A stretch of 64,000 nt of DNA, from the NCBI GenBank assembly GCA_963817515.1, contig CAWFPJ010000010.1, positions 248,001-312,000 on the forward strand. The letters run 5' to 3'. The notes under the pieces were generated by a model. That model was not told the DNA's origin, did no database searches, and saw nothing but the letters and a program-made list of their open reading frames with translations. This stretch comes from DATMNI01 sp963817515. Lineage in GTDB: Bacteria > Acidobacteriota > Terriglobia > Bryobacterales > Bryobacteraceae. A program made the translations under genes and the position numbers. Shown one piece after another: positions 16,664-25,038 of this stretch. Positions within the stretch are counted from its first letter, which is position 1. The number at the start of each line of letters is the position of its first letter.

Positions 16664-18011
16664 TCAGCGGCAGCGGTTTGCGCGCACGATGTTCCAATCC
16701 GGCTGAATGGCGGGCGCGATGCCGATACACCGCTGGTCCATCTTGAACCCGGTGATTTCGTTCTCTTCCACCACGTTGCCGCGTGCGGGCGCGGGCCGCT
16801 CGGCGCCCTTGCCGAGGTAAATGCCGCTGCGCAGCATGTCCGGCTCCCCGGCGGCATAGTAACAACCGAAGCGCGCGGCGTCCTCATTGCAGTGCGCCAG
16901 ATTGAGGTTCAACAGATGGTTGTGCGCGATCGCGTTGCGGCTGCCAATCACAAAAACCCCGCCGAACATCGCGCCATCAATGGTATTGTCTTCGATCCCG
17001 ATCCTCTCCGCCTGCATATCCGGATTGCTGTTATTCATGACGATCCCATAGTTGCCGAACCGGTACTCCTGCGGCCCGCCGCGATTGACACACACGTTGC
17101 CGCGGATCTCGCCATCATGGAATCCATCGAGATCGATACACTTGCCGTTAATCTCCGCGAACTGGTTGCGCCGGTAGGCACTCCGCTCCACATTGCCGGC
17201 GGTATCTATGGCCACCGGGATGGCGCGGCCCTCGATGTCGACGTCTTCCACCGGAAATCCGATGCGCATTCCCTGGTTGAATTCGACGCGGACATCGGTG
17301 GCGTGGCCCACCTGTATGGCGTCGCGGCCGATGTTCTGGAACCGGTTCCAGGCGAACTGGCCGCGCGCATTGCGCGGCGACGTATATAGCGAGTGGGTCC
17401 ACAGGCCATTGCCGCGAATATCGCGCAGATCGCAGTGGGTCACCTGGAAATCCACGGTGCCTTCTTCCAGCAGAATGCCGCCGGTCCCGTTGTTGCGGCC
17501 CGCGGCATTGCGTCCGCCGCTGTCCCGCACCATCACGCGGTCGATGGTCACATCGCGCCCTCCGCTGGCTAACAAGGCGAACCCCGCGATGTTCCGGAAT
17601 TGAATATTCTGGACACGGAATCGCGACGCACCCTGTGCCAGCACTCCGTTGTTCCGCGTGAAGCGCGCAAAAGGCGTGTCGTATGACGGCAGGCCGGTTC
17701 TCGATTCCGTTCTGGCTTCGAGCGCCGCGCGGTTGCCGTCCAGCGCTGAAATCCCGCAGCAGCACATCGTCGCCGGCGACCACGATCAGCGCGCGGCCCG
17801 CGAAATCCGGCGCGGCGTGGAGCACCGTTCCCGCTGCCGAGCCGCGAACCTCGGTATGCGCGGCGATCAGCATCTCCGAATGCATCTCGACCACGCCGGC
17901 CGGAAGCTGCACGATTCGGCCGCGGGGTGAGGACAGCGCCAGAGAAATCGCGACAGCTACCAGCAGCGCCGGCGCCAGTGCCCGCGCGGCAGACACGAGC
18001 GTCCGCTCCAC
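16664..18011 (-). CDS. Secreted right-handed parallel beta-helix protein, frameshifted
   Basis: About 450 aa in total. The N-terminal hydrophobic leader (ALAPALLVAVAISLAL) implies export. The rest shows repeated short hydrophobic strands separated by Asn/Gly turns (VQNIQFRNIAGFALLASGG, IGIEDNTIDGAMFGGVFV, VEENEITGF), the mark of pectate-lyase-like beta-helices that often bind or cut polysaccharides. The frame breaks near 17747: the leader frame reads VLLRDFSA, and the homologous continuation LDGNRAALEARTESR is in the next frame (net +1 class). It starts 5 nt after the stop of the methyltransferase upstream on the same strand, so the two are presumably one operon. No catalytic residues can be assigned with confidence. 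Confidence 0.72.
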
Positions 18012-18016
18012 GGGGA

Positions 18017-19312
18017 CTACGCTACCTCGATCGCCAATGGCGGGAATGTCCGTTTTCCCATTGTGACCAGAATGTCGTGCGGGCCGTTCGAGATGCGGTC
18101 GGGCAGCCGGAAATTGAACTCGAAACGCTGGCTGGTGGGGTCGGCGCAGAAGGAATCCGTCTCCAGCACGCCGAAGCCGTCAACCGTGGCGCGGAACTCT
18201 TCCGGGGCCGTCACCTCCAGCATGGTTACCTTGACGGACCGGGTGACAATGCGCGTGCCCGAGAGCAGATTTATGCCGTCGGTGATGGTGGTGATGCGCG
18301 GCACCAGCGGCCCTGCGGGCATGATCCGCACCCACGCCGGGGCGCCCACCGGCTGACCCAGCCAGGCCACATCCACCCGCACCATTCCGGTTCGCAGCCC
18401 GGGGGGCAGCGTCACATTCACCTGGGCTACGCCGTCGTGCTCCGGCTCCCCGATGTAGCTCAGGCGGCACTCAAGGCCGTCCGCCGTCACCACCGTATTG
18501 TTGAGATCGCACTCGTCCGGCAGATTCTCAATCCAGAGCGACAGCGCGGCCAGCGGCCCGGACAGCGGCGCAACGGCTTCACCGGTGAGCGCGTTGCTGA
18601 TGTTGCGAATGCGCGACAGACCGGGCGGCGGGTCGGGCCGATTCAATTGTTGCGCCCAACCCACAGGCCGTTTGCGGCAGGTAATCCACATGTACTGCGT
18701 CCAGATCTGCTCCACCACCAGCAGTTGGAAATCCTGTTGGCGCGCGAACTGCCTGATCTCTTCGGGAGTGATGCGCACGCCGCTCCAGGTGTCGTACTGC
18801 TTGGCGTGCGGCGGGAGCCCATTCATCTGGCAGCGCAGAATGCCGCCGGTCTTGAGCACGCGCCACGCCTCGCGCAGGTAGCTGAAAACCACCTCGCGGC
18901 TGGGTATGTGCTGGAACACCGCGTAGGAGTATATGAAATCGAACTTCTCATCCGGAAATATCGCCAGGTCCGAACCGGAACTGTGATGCGGATGCGCGTT
19001 GGGTGTGTGGCGCAGCCGCTCCTCGGCCAGCTTGATCATCTGGTCGGAAACATCCACGCCGTGGATTTCCTTAAAATGCGGGCTAAGAGGCCGCATCAAC
19101 CGCCCGGGTCCGCAGCCGATTTCGAGGGCTGCATCGCGGCCCCGAACGCGCCTAAGGTCCCACACCAACCCTTGGACAATATCCTGCGCGGTGGCGAAAA
19201 ACTCTTCGTCATCCTGTTCCTTGCGGCCAAAAGCGACGTAGTAATAGGCGTCTTCTCCGGCACGCTCGTTCCAATCCGCGCGCATGCGCTCCAATACTTT
19301 GGGATCATCCAT
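18017..19312 (-). CDS. Class I SAM-dependent methyltransferase with extra C-terminal beta-domain
   Basis: 431 aa. Residues about 55-165 form a methyltransferase fold: ALEIGCGPGRLMRPL binds SAM, then GVDVSDQMI, FDFIYSYAVFQHI and AWRVLKTGG. After about residue 215 comes a second, beta-rich part of some 200 aa (TVVTADGLECRLSYIGEPE, VRVDVAWLGQPVGAPAWVRI, LTVSVKV-like strands) resembling Ig/TIG-type modules. It is divergent from the short ABC-type ATPase (25 nt between the starts) and followed by the beta-helix gene. Together these suggest modification and handling of an extracellular glycan, which is inference. Confidence 0.75.
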   Translation of the reverse strand: MDDPKVLERMRADWNERAGEDAYYYVAFGRKEQDDEEFFATAQDIVQGLVWDLRRVRGRDAALEIGCGPGRLMRPLSPHFKEIHGVDVSDQMIKLAEERLRHTPNAHPHHSSGSDLAIFPDEKFDFIYSYAVFQHIPSREVVFSYLREAWRVLKTGGILRCQMNGLPPHAKQYDTWSGVRITPEEIRQFARQQDFQLLVVEQIWTQYMWITCRKRPVGWAQQLNRPDPPPGLSRIRNISNALTGEAVAPLSGPLAALSLWIENLPDECDLNNTVVTADGLECRLSYIGEPEHDGVAQVNVTLPPGLRTGMVRVDVAWLGQPVGAPAWVRIMPAGPLVPRITTITDGINLLSGTRIVTRSVKVTMLEVTAPEEFRATVDGFGVLETDSFCADPTSQRFEFNFRLPDRISNGPHDILVTMGKRTFPPLAIEVA

Positions 19313-19324
19313 TCGTGTAGTTGT

Positions 19325-19330
19325 TATTCT
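19325..19330 (+). promoter_or_regulatory. -10-like hexamer before the ABC-type ATPase gene
   Basis: TATTCT lies 7 nt before ATG 19338 inside the 25-nt gap to the divergent methyltransferase; no ribosome site is present. It fits the leaderless pattern seen at other starts. Confidence 0.3.
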
Positions 19331-19337
19331 AACGTTT

Positions 19338-20276
19338 ATGGCACTTGCGTTTAAAGACGTCTCGGGTGCGCCGATTCAGAATCTTGATGCGGCCGCGCCG
19401 GATGGCGTTGTGATCGGCATCATCGGAGACAACGGGTCGGGAAAGAGCCAGCTCCTGCGGCTGGCCGCCGGGGTGCAAGATCCGTCAACGGGTTCCGTAG
19501 TTACGTCTGGCGATGCCAAACTGCTGGGGCCGGACGACCCGCTGAGCCTGTCGCCTTCGCCCGTTCTGCTCATTGACCAGACCTTCGCCCGGCAGGACCT
19601 GCTGACGCGTGAGCGCGCCTGTATCGCGCTTGACCGCATACGCCGCGCCGGCGCCACCACTCTGCTGGTATCGCACGACGAAGATCTGCTGCGCCGTCTG
19701 TGCGACGAAATCTGGTGGCTGCACGAAGGCAAGCTGGCGGGGCGCGGCGACCCCGACCAGATGCTGGCGGCTTATCGCAAACATGCCGCCGCGGCCATTC
19801 GCGCCTGGGGGGAAACGGTAGAGGCGCCGATGGCTCCGCGAGTGCGCCGCGGCGATGGGCGCGCCGAGATCGTACGCATCGAAACCGTCGGCGAAAGCGG
19901 ACGCCCCACCATGGTCTGGCGCAGCGGTGAACGGGCCGTGATCAAGGTACAGGTGCGCTTCCGCGGGGCGGTGGCAGATCCGGTGGTGGGGATCATGATC
20001 CGCACCCGCATCGGCTTGAATGTCTACGGCACCAACACGGAACTCGAGCAGCTCAAACTGGGCCCCTGCCCCGCCGGCGCCGTGCTGGAACTGGCCTTCG
20101 CCTTCTGGTGCGAGTTGTGCCCGCAGGAGTACACCCTGACTGTGGCATCGCACGACCCCGACGGCGTGTGGCACGACTGGCTGGAGGATGCGGTGGCCTT
20201 TTCAGTCAGCGACACCCGGTATACGGCCGGGGTATCCAATCTGCGGGCGCAGGTTTCCTTATTGAACCGCGGATAG
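19338..20276 (+). CDS. Short ABC-type ATPase lacking Q-loop and signature motif, with Wzt-like C-terminal domain
   Basis: 312 aa from ATG 19338. Walker A is canonical (GDNGSGKS, residues 30-37), Walker B-like VLLIDQ follows at only 76-81, and the H-loop is VSHDE (His113). In ordinary ABC ATPases Walker A and B are about 110-120 residues apart; here only about 40 residues separate them, so the Q-loop and the helical subdomain with LSGGQ are missing, and the catalytic Glu after Walker B is Gln81. The C-terminal half (about 170-312) resembles the carbohydrate-binding domain of O-antigen exporter Wzt (VYGTNTELEQL, PQEYTLTVASHD). The reading frame is continuous. No permease gene is near. It may be a regulator or glycan-binding protein and not a transporter motor. 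Confidence 0.75.
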   Translation: MALAFKDVSGAPIQNLDAAAPDGVVIGIIGDNGSGKSQLLRLAAGVQDPSTGSVVTSGDAKLLGPDDPLSLSPSPVLLIDQTFARQDLLTRERACIALDRIRRAGATTLLVSHDEDLLRRLCDEIWWLHEGKLAGRGDPDQMLAAYRKHAAAAIRAWGETVEAPMAPRVRRGDGRAEIVRIETVGESGRPTMVWRSGERAVIKVQVRFRGAVADPVVGIMIRTRIGLNVYGTNTELEQLKLGPCPAGAVLELAFAFWCELCPQEYTLTVASHDPDGVWHDWLEDAVAFSVSDTRYTAGVSNLRAQVSLLNRG

Positions 20277-20438
20277 TTGAAACGCGGGTAGCCGGATCAG
20301 CACCGGTTTGGACACAGCAGCCATAGGGGCGCTATGATAGGGGCGGGAAGGAAAGTACTCGCAGACCGATGGCGCCAGCAATTTCCCTCACCAATCCGCG
20401 TCCCAGCCGTCGTCAGGATCAGACTGCCCGGTAAAACC

Positions 20439-22022
20439 ATGAAGATACGAAACTCAGTTTACGTTGCCCTGATTGTCGGCGCCTCAGCGGTGCTGGCTCC
20501 GCTCTACGGCCCGTCCATTGCGGCTCGCGCGGCAACCCCTACGCAAGATGAGCTGGAGCGCAGCGTCAAGTCCCTCTTGACGGTCTACTCCATCGTGGAA
20601 CAAAACTACGCGGACCCGGTCTCTTCGGAGAAGGCCATCTATCAGGGGGCTATCCCGGGTATGCTGCGAACCCTGGATCCGCATTCGAACTTCCTGGACC
20701 CCGAAGAATATAAGGACATGCAGCGGAAACAGCGCGCGCAGTATTTCGGGATCGGCATGCTGATCAGCATGGACGGCCCGAAAACAGTGGCGATGGAACC
20801 GTTTCCCAACTCACCGGCATGGAAGGCGGATCTCAGGCGCGGGGATGTGATTGTCGCGGTGGACGGCAAGGATGCCACCCGGAAAGATTCCGCGGCCGTG
20901 GCCGATATGTTGCGCGGACCGAAGGATACGCAGGTAAAAGTTACGGTGAAGCGGGAAGGCGCACCGGAGCCGATTACCATGACGGTGATGCGCGGCGGAA
21001 TCGAGACCAGCGTAGTGGACGCGTTCTGGGTGAAGCCGGGCATTGCGCTTCTTAGCGTCACCAGTTTTGAAGCGCAGACCGTGGCGAGGGATGTGGAGGC
21101 CGGTCTTCAGAAACTGGGAGAGGACAAGATCCGGGGGCTGATTCTGGACCTGCGCGACAATCGCGGCGGTCTGGTGACTGAGGCAGTATCGCTGGCCGGA
21201 CGGTTTCTCCATGATGGACAGGTAGTGGTTTCGCACCACGGGCGCGTCGAAAAGGAACAGGTGTTTCGCGCCAAGTCGAATCCGGCGGCGCAGAAGTATC
21301 CGGTGGTAGTGATGGTGAACGGCCAGTCGGCTTCGGCATCGGAGATCGTTTCGGGCGCCCTTCAGGATCACGACCGGGCTTGGATTCTGGGCACGAACAC
21401 TTTCGGCAAGGGGCTTGTACAAGCGCAGTTTCCGGTTTCGGAAGGGGGCGCGCTGCTGCTCACCATCGCGCATTACTATACGCCCAGCGGCCGCCTGATC
21501 CAGCGCGACTACAGCCACCGGTCGTTTTACGAGTACTACACCGCCGGCGGGAAGGACACGCAGAACCTGAGCGACGTGAAGGCGACGGATACGGGGCGCA
21601 AGATGTACGGCGGCGCCGGAATTGCGCCGGACGAGAAGTACGAAAACCCCAAGGCGACGCTTCTGGAGCGCCGCTTAAGCCCGCTCTACTCGCTGCTGCT
21701 GTTCCGGTTTGGCAATTCCTACTTCGGCGCCGATAAGCCGCATCTTCCCGAGGGCTGGGAGCCGAACGACGAAACCATGGCCCGGTTCAAGGATTTTCTA
21801 CACACGCAGGGAGTGCCGTTTACCGACGCCGAGTTTGAGCGCGACAAGAGTTGGCTGCGCGACCAGGTGCGGTACGAATTGTACCTCCGCGCGTATAACC
21901 GGAAGACGGCCGACCGCGCGAAATTTACTGACGATCCCGAAGTTCTGCGGGCCATCAGCAGCTTGCCCAAGGCCCAGACACTGCTGGCCGAGGCGGAGAA
22001 GGTGCTGGCCCGGCGCCAGTAA
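20439..22022 (+). CDS. S41 C-terminal processing peptidase with PDZ domain
   Basis: Exported serine/lysine protease of the CtpA/Prc type. It is 527 aa from ATG 20439, which gives a clean signal peptide (MKIRNSVYVALIVGASAVLA). A helical lead is followed by a PDZ domain (about 105-195, AWKADLRRGDVIVAVDG) and the S41 core: ILDLRDNRGGLV, then GQSASASEIVSGALQDHDRA with the nucleophilic Ser and GTNTFGKGLVQ with the catalytic Lys. An extra C-terminal part (about 400-527) of unknown role ends in a helix. The frame is intact. The upstream 160 nt contain TATGAT at 20333-20338, a possible -10 giving a leader of about 95 nt. Confidence 0.92.
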   Translation: MKIRNSVYVALIVGASAVLAPLYGPSIAARAATPTQDELERSVKSLLTVYSIVEQNYADPVSSEKAIYQGAIPGMLRTLDPHSNFLDPEEYKDMQRKQRAQYFGIGMLISMDGPKTVAMEPFPNSPAWKADLRRGDVIVAVDGKDATRKDSAAVADMLRGPKDTQVKVTVKREGAPEPITMTVMRGGIETSVVDAFWVKPGIALLSVTSFEAQTVARDVEAGLQKLGEDKIRGLILDLRDNRGGLVTEAVSLAGRFLHDGQVVVSHHGRVEKEQVFRAKSNPAAQKYPVVVMVNGQSASASEIVSGALQDHDRAWILGTNTFGKGLVQAQFPVSEGGALLLTIAHYYTPSGRLIQRDYSHRSFYEYYTAGGKDTQNLSDVKATDTGRKMYGGAGIAPDEKYENPKATLLERRLSPLYSLLLFRFGNSYFGADKPHLPEGWEPNDETMARFKDFLHTQGVPFTDAEFERDKSWLRDQVRYELYLRAYNRKTADRAKFTDDPEVLRAISSLPKAQTLLAEAEKVLARRQ

Positions 22023-22032
22023 CACAACCATT

Positions 22033-22764
22033 TCACTTAGGATGGCAGTCATCGCACTGCGGCCACGCATCCTTATGAGTCTTCCACCAGGCTCGCGCGG
22101 CCAGCGTCTCAGGCGGTGGGTAGGCGAACAGACCCGGCGCGCGGTGCCCGAAGTTTACACCGGTTAAATCCTGGATGGCTTCGGTAGCGGCCATGTCACT
22201 CATCATCTCGTCCAGGTAGCCGGCAATCAAAGGCACATCAGCGGTGCTTCCGAGCGTGCCCAGCGCTTGGATAAGCCACGAGCGGGTCTGCCCTGTGAAA
22301 ACAGGAATCTTTGCGCGGATGAGGGGCACGGCGGCCTTGACGTCGAGCATCCGAAGTGCAAGAGAGGCTTGTTCAACGGCCGGCGGTTCCTGCTCGGCGG
22401 CGAACATGGCCAGCAACGCGGCGGACGCCCTCCTGATTCGCAGATCCCCCAGGGCTCGAGCTGCATTGGCTCGAACCGACACATCGGAGTCTTTGAGGGA
22501 CGCCTCAAGAAATGAAGCGCAAGCTGTGTAGTGGAGAGTCGCCATTCCTCGCATGGCCATCCAGCGGGAGTCTGTGTTGGCGGTGGATTGCGCCAGCCGC
22601 AATAACGCGGGGCCCGCTCCGGCGTCCTGACTGGTCACGGAGAGCAGCAGCCGCTCTTTCCTTGAGAGATCATGCTCATTGTCGAACCGCGCCAAGAGAC
22701 TCGCGGTCGCCTCTGCCGCCTGAGCCGGGACTGAAGGTGTCAATGGCGTTATCAACAGCAACAC
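22033..22764 (-). CDS. Small secreted HEAT-repeat protein ending in a CxxCH motif
   Basis: 243 aa from GTG 22764. The hydrophobic N-terminus ends in PAQAAEA, a likely signal-peptidase site; the frame is open further upstream but has no start codon. HEAT-like helical pairs fill about residues 25-190 (SVRANAARALGDLRIRRASA, RSWLIQALGTLGSTADVP). The last residues are WPQCDDCHPK: a CxxCH that would bind c-type heme if the protein is exported and matured. It overlaps or abuts the upstream secreted-protein gene (stop at 22806) on the same strand. The function is unknown; heme attachment is inferred from the motif alone. Confidence 0.65.
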   Translation of the reverse strand: MLLLITPLTPSVPAQAAEATASLLARFDNEHDLSRKERLLLSVTSQDAGAGPALLRLAQSTANTDSRWMAMRGMATLHYTACASFLEASLKDSDVSVRANAARALGDLRIRRASAALLAMFAAEQEPPAVEQASLALRMLDVKAAVPLIRAKIPVFTGQTRSWLIQALGTLGSTADVPLIAGYLDEMMSDMAATEAIQDLTGVNFGHRAPGLFAYPPPETLAARAWWKTHKDAWPQCDDCHPK

Positions 22765-22805
22765 TGCGACAACGGATTTCGGATATGGTTGCGTGCGGTC
22801 TCCTG

Positions 22806-23637
22806 CTACCGGGCCTGAACGTACGCCGCGGTATCGGCGATCTGTTGTTTCAGGCTTCCCGTGCCGGTCTCATCCTCCAGCTTTCGCAGCAGGCTCAAGG
22901 TGCTGGCCGGATATTTCGCCGCCTGCGGAATGCGGTCAGGGTTTTCAAACGCGGCACGGATGATCGCCAGCACGTTCCGCGTTTCGTCTTCGTTTAATGC
23001 GTGGGCGCCGATTATCCTCGCGATCAAAGCCCCAGCATGGTCCCCAAGCTGCCCCGACCCCACCTCGTTAGCGCGGCTGGTAATGAGATATTCCATGATC
23101 TCGGCGTGGTATTGCTCGGCTGTCATGTTCGACTGCATGCGGCCCGGGACCAGTCTGCCGTCCGGCGTCCGGAACGGTTCGGAGTCGGATGGTGTGGCGA
23201 ATTGCTGGCGTCCCTCGGCGGTATCGCAGGTCAGGACCATGTTCGGGCCGCTCACCATCACGAAGGCCTGCCCTTGCTTCAGGCACGGCGCGCCCACGGA
23301 AAAGTGAAGGTCGGGATTGGCCCGCTTGCCGCCTACGGTCCAGGCCTCGCTCCAATCGCCGAAGTCGAGTTTTTCAAACTGCCCGGCCGTCGACCATCGG
23401 CCGCTGGTAGTCGGTCCAGCCAATGACGGGACTCCAGTCTGTCCGGCCCTTCATTGTGGTTCTCACGCTGACGGGCTGGTTCGCCGCAGCAGTAATCACA
23501 ATCTGAAAGCGATCGCCGGTCTGAAAATCGCTACTGGCAGGGCGGGTCACATTGGTCAACTGCACTATCGGAATCTGGGCCATTGCAGGCACGATTGCAG
23601 GCACGGCCGCAAGCCCCAGGATGAGCAGAATGCGCAT
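22806..23637 (-). CDS. Secreted protein of unknown function, frameshifted
   Basis: About 276 aa if read across one frame change. The N-terminal piece (from 23637) has a signal peptide (ILLILGLAAVPAIVPAMA) and a beta-sandwich-like segment; it stops near 23374. The continuation (GRWSTAGQFEKLDFGDW...) is in the next frame from about 23423, so one extra base around 23395-23410 fits. The C-terminal 100 residues are helical. I do not recognise the family. It is followed on the same strand by the HEAT/CxxCH gene, so the two probably form a small operon for an exported pair. Confidence 0.6.
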
Positions 23638-23760
23638 AACTTCCTCAGGTCTAGGTCGATCTTATCACTGTACTGCTGGCGGGCTGCTACTGGGCAGTTC
23701 CAAAGAAAATACCCCAAGCCGGGTATTCTCGCGAACCGTGCTGCCTTTTATGATCACCAT

Positions 23761-25023
23761 GTGTACTCCTATTTCTGGCGAACGTGCGTGGGCCTGACAG
23801 CGGGTCTGGGGCTTCTGCTTACGTCGTGCTCAAAGACCGGCGCGCAGGGAGAGAACAGCGCCAAGCCGGGCGAAGTTCCTGCGGTGGCGGTGGCCAAGGT
23901 TACCACCGAAGACCTTTCGCACAATCTGGTTTTGACCGCGGAGTTCAAACCCTTCCAGGAAGTTGATGTGATGGCCAAGGTGGCCGGCTATATCAAGCAG
24001 ATCAATGTGGATGTAGGCGACCGTGTCACGCACGGGCAATTGCTGGCCACGCTCGAAATTCCGGAAATGGCGGACGATCTGCAGAAAGGCCGACGCCGCG
24101 GTGAGACGCAGCCAGTCGGAAGTGGCGCGCGCCAACGACGAGCTGCAGCGGGCCCAATCGGTGCATGATCTGGCGCACCTCTCCTTCCAGCGTCTATCTC
24201 AGGTTGATGCCAAGCGGCCGGGGTTGATCGCCCAGCAGGAAATCGACGACGCCAGTAGCAAGGACTGGTGACCCAGGCTCAGATTTCAGGCGCCCGATCG
24301 GCGCTCGATGTGGCCAAGGACCAGGTGGTCGTCAATAACTCCGACGTCGAAAGGGTGAAGACACTGCTCGAATACACGCGCGTGACGGCGCCGTTCGACG
24401 GTGTAGTCACCAAGCGCTTCGCCGACACCGGTTCCATGATTCAGGCCGGCACGGCGTCGCAAACCCAGGCCATGCCCGTGGTTCGGCTTTCGGAAAACAG
24501 CAAGCTGCGATTGATCCTTCCGGTTCCGGAATCCTCGGTGTCCACGGTGCGCATCGGGCAGCAGGTGGAGGTGCGGGTTCCCACTTTGAACCGCAGCTTC
24601 CCCGGCAAAGTGGCTCGCTTTTCCGACAAATTGTCGCTGGATACACGCACCATGGACACCGAGGTGGATGTTCCGAATCCCAGCCTGATTCTGATACCCG
24701 GCATGTATGCGGAGGTGGATCTTTCGCTGGCACGGCGCTCTGGCGTGCTGGCGATTCCCGTAACGGCGGTGGATGCGGACAGCAACAATACCGCTACCAA
24801 CGGTACGCACGGAACCCCGACCAGCGGCCAGGTCCTGGTGGTTACGCCAAACAACCTGGTAGAGGTGCGCAAGATCGCGCTGGGCCTGGAAACCGCGAAC
24901 CGTGTGGAAGTCCTGTCCGGCCTCAATGAGGGTGACATGGTGGTGATCGGCGGCCGGGCCGCCTTGCAGCCGGGCGAGGAGGTGCGCCCCAAAGTGACCT
25001 CCATGGTGGCCGCCAAACAGTAG
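23761..25023 (+). pseudogene. RND efflux periplasmic adaptor (HlyD/AcrA family), two frame breaks
   Basis: Membrane-fusion protein linking the RND permease at 25039 to the TolC-like channel at 28885. It is read from GTG 23761; lipobox LLLTSC (Cys23) predicts a lipoprotein. The lipoyl half-motif VMAKVAGYIKQINVDVGDRV is followed by a coiled-coil hairpin, then the beta-barrel and C-terminal domains. The frame breaks at about 24088 (GAAAGG|CCGAC, one extra G restores QKADAAVRRSQ) and at about 24265 (one base missing before TGGTGACC; insertion gives SKD-LVTQAQ). Both breaks are in the hairpin. Either the gene is dead or the sequence has two errors; the intact permease and channel favour error, but this cannot be decided here. 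Confidence 0.8.
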
Positions 25024-25038
25024 TAACTGTGAGAATTC

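Noticed and set aside
23317..23760. Upstream extension of the RND adaptor frame
   Set aside because: It overlaps the divergent secreted-protein gene and lacks a signal; the lipoprotein leader starts at 23761.
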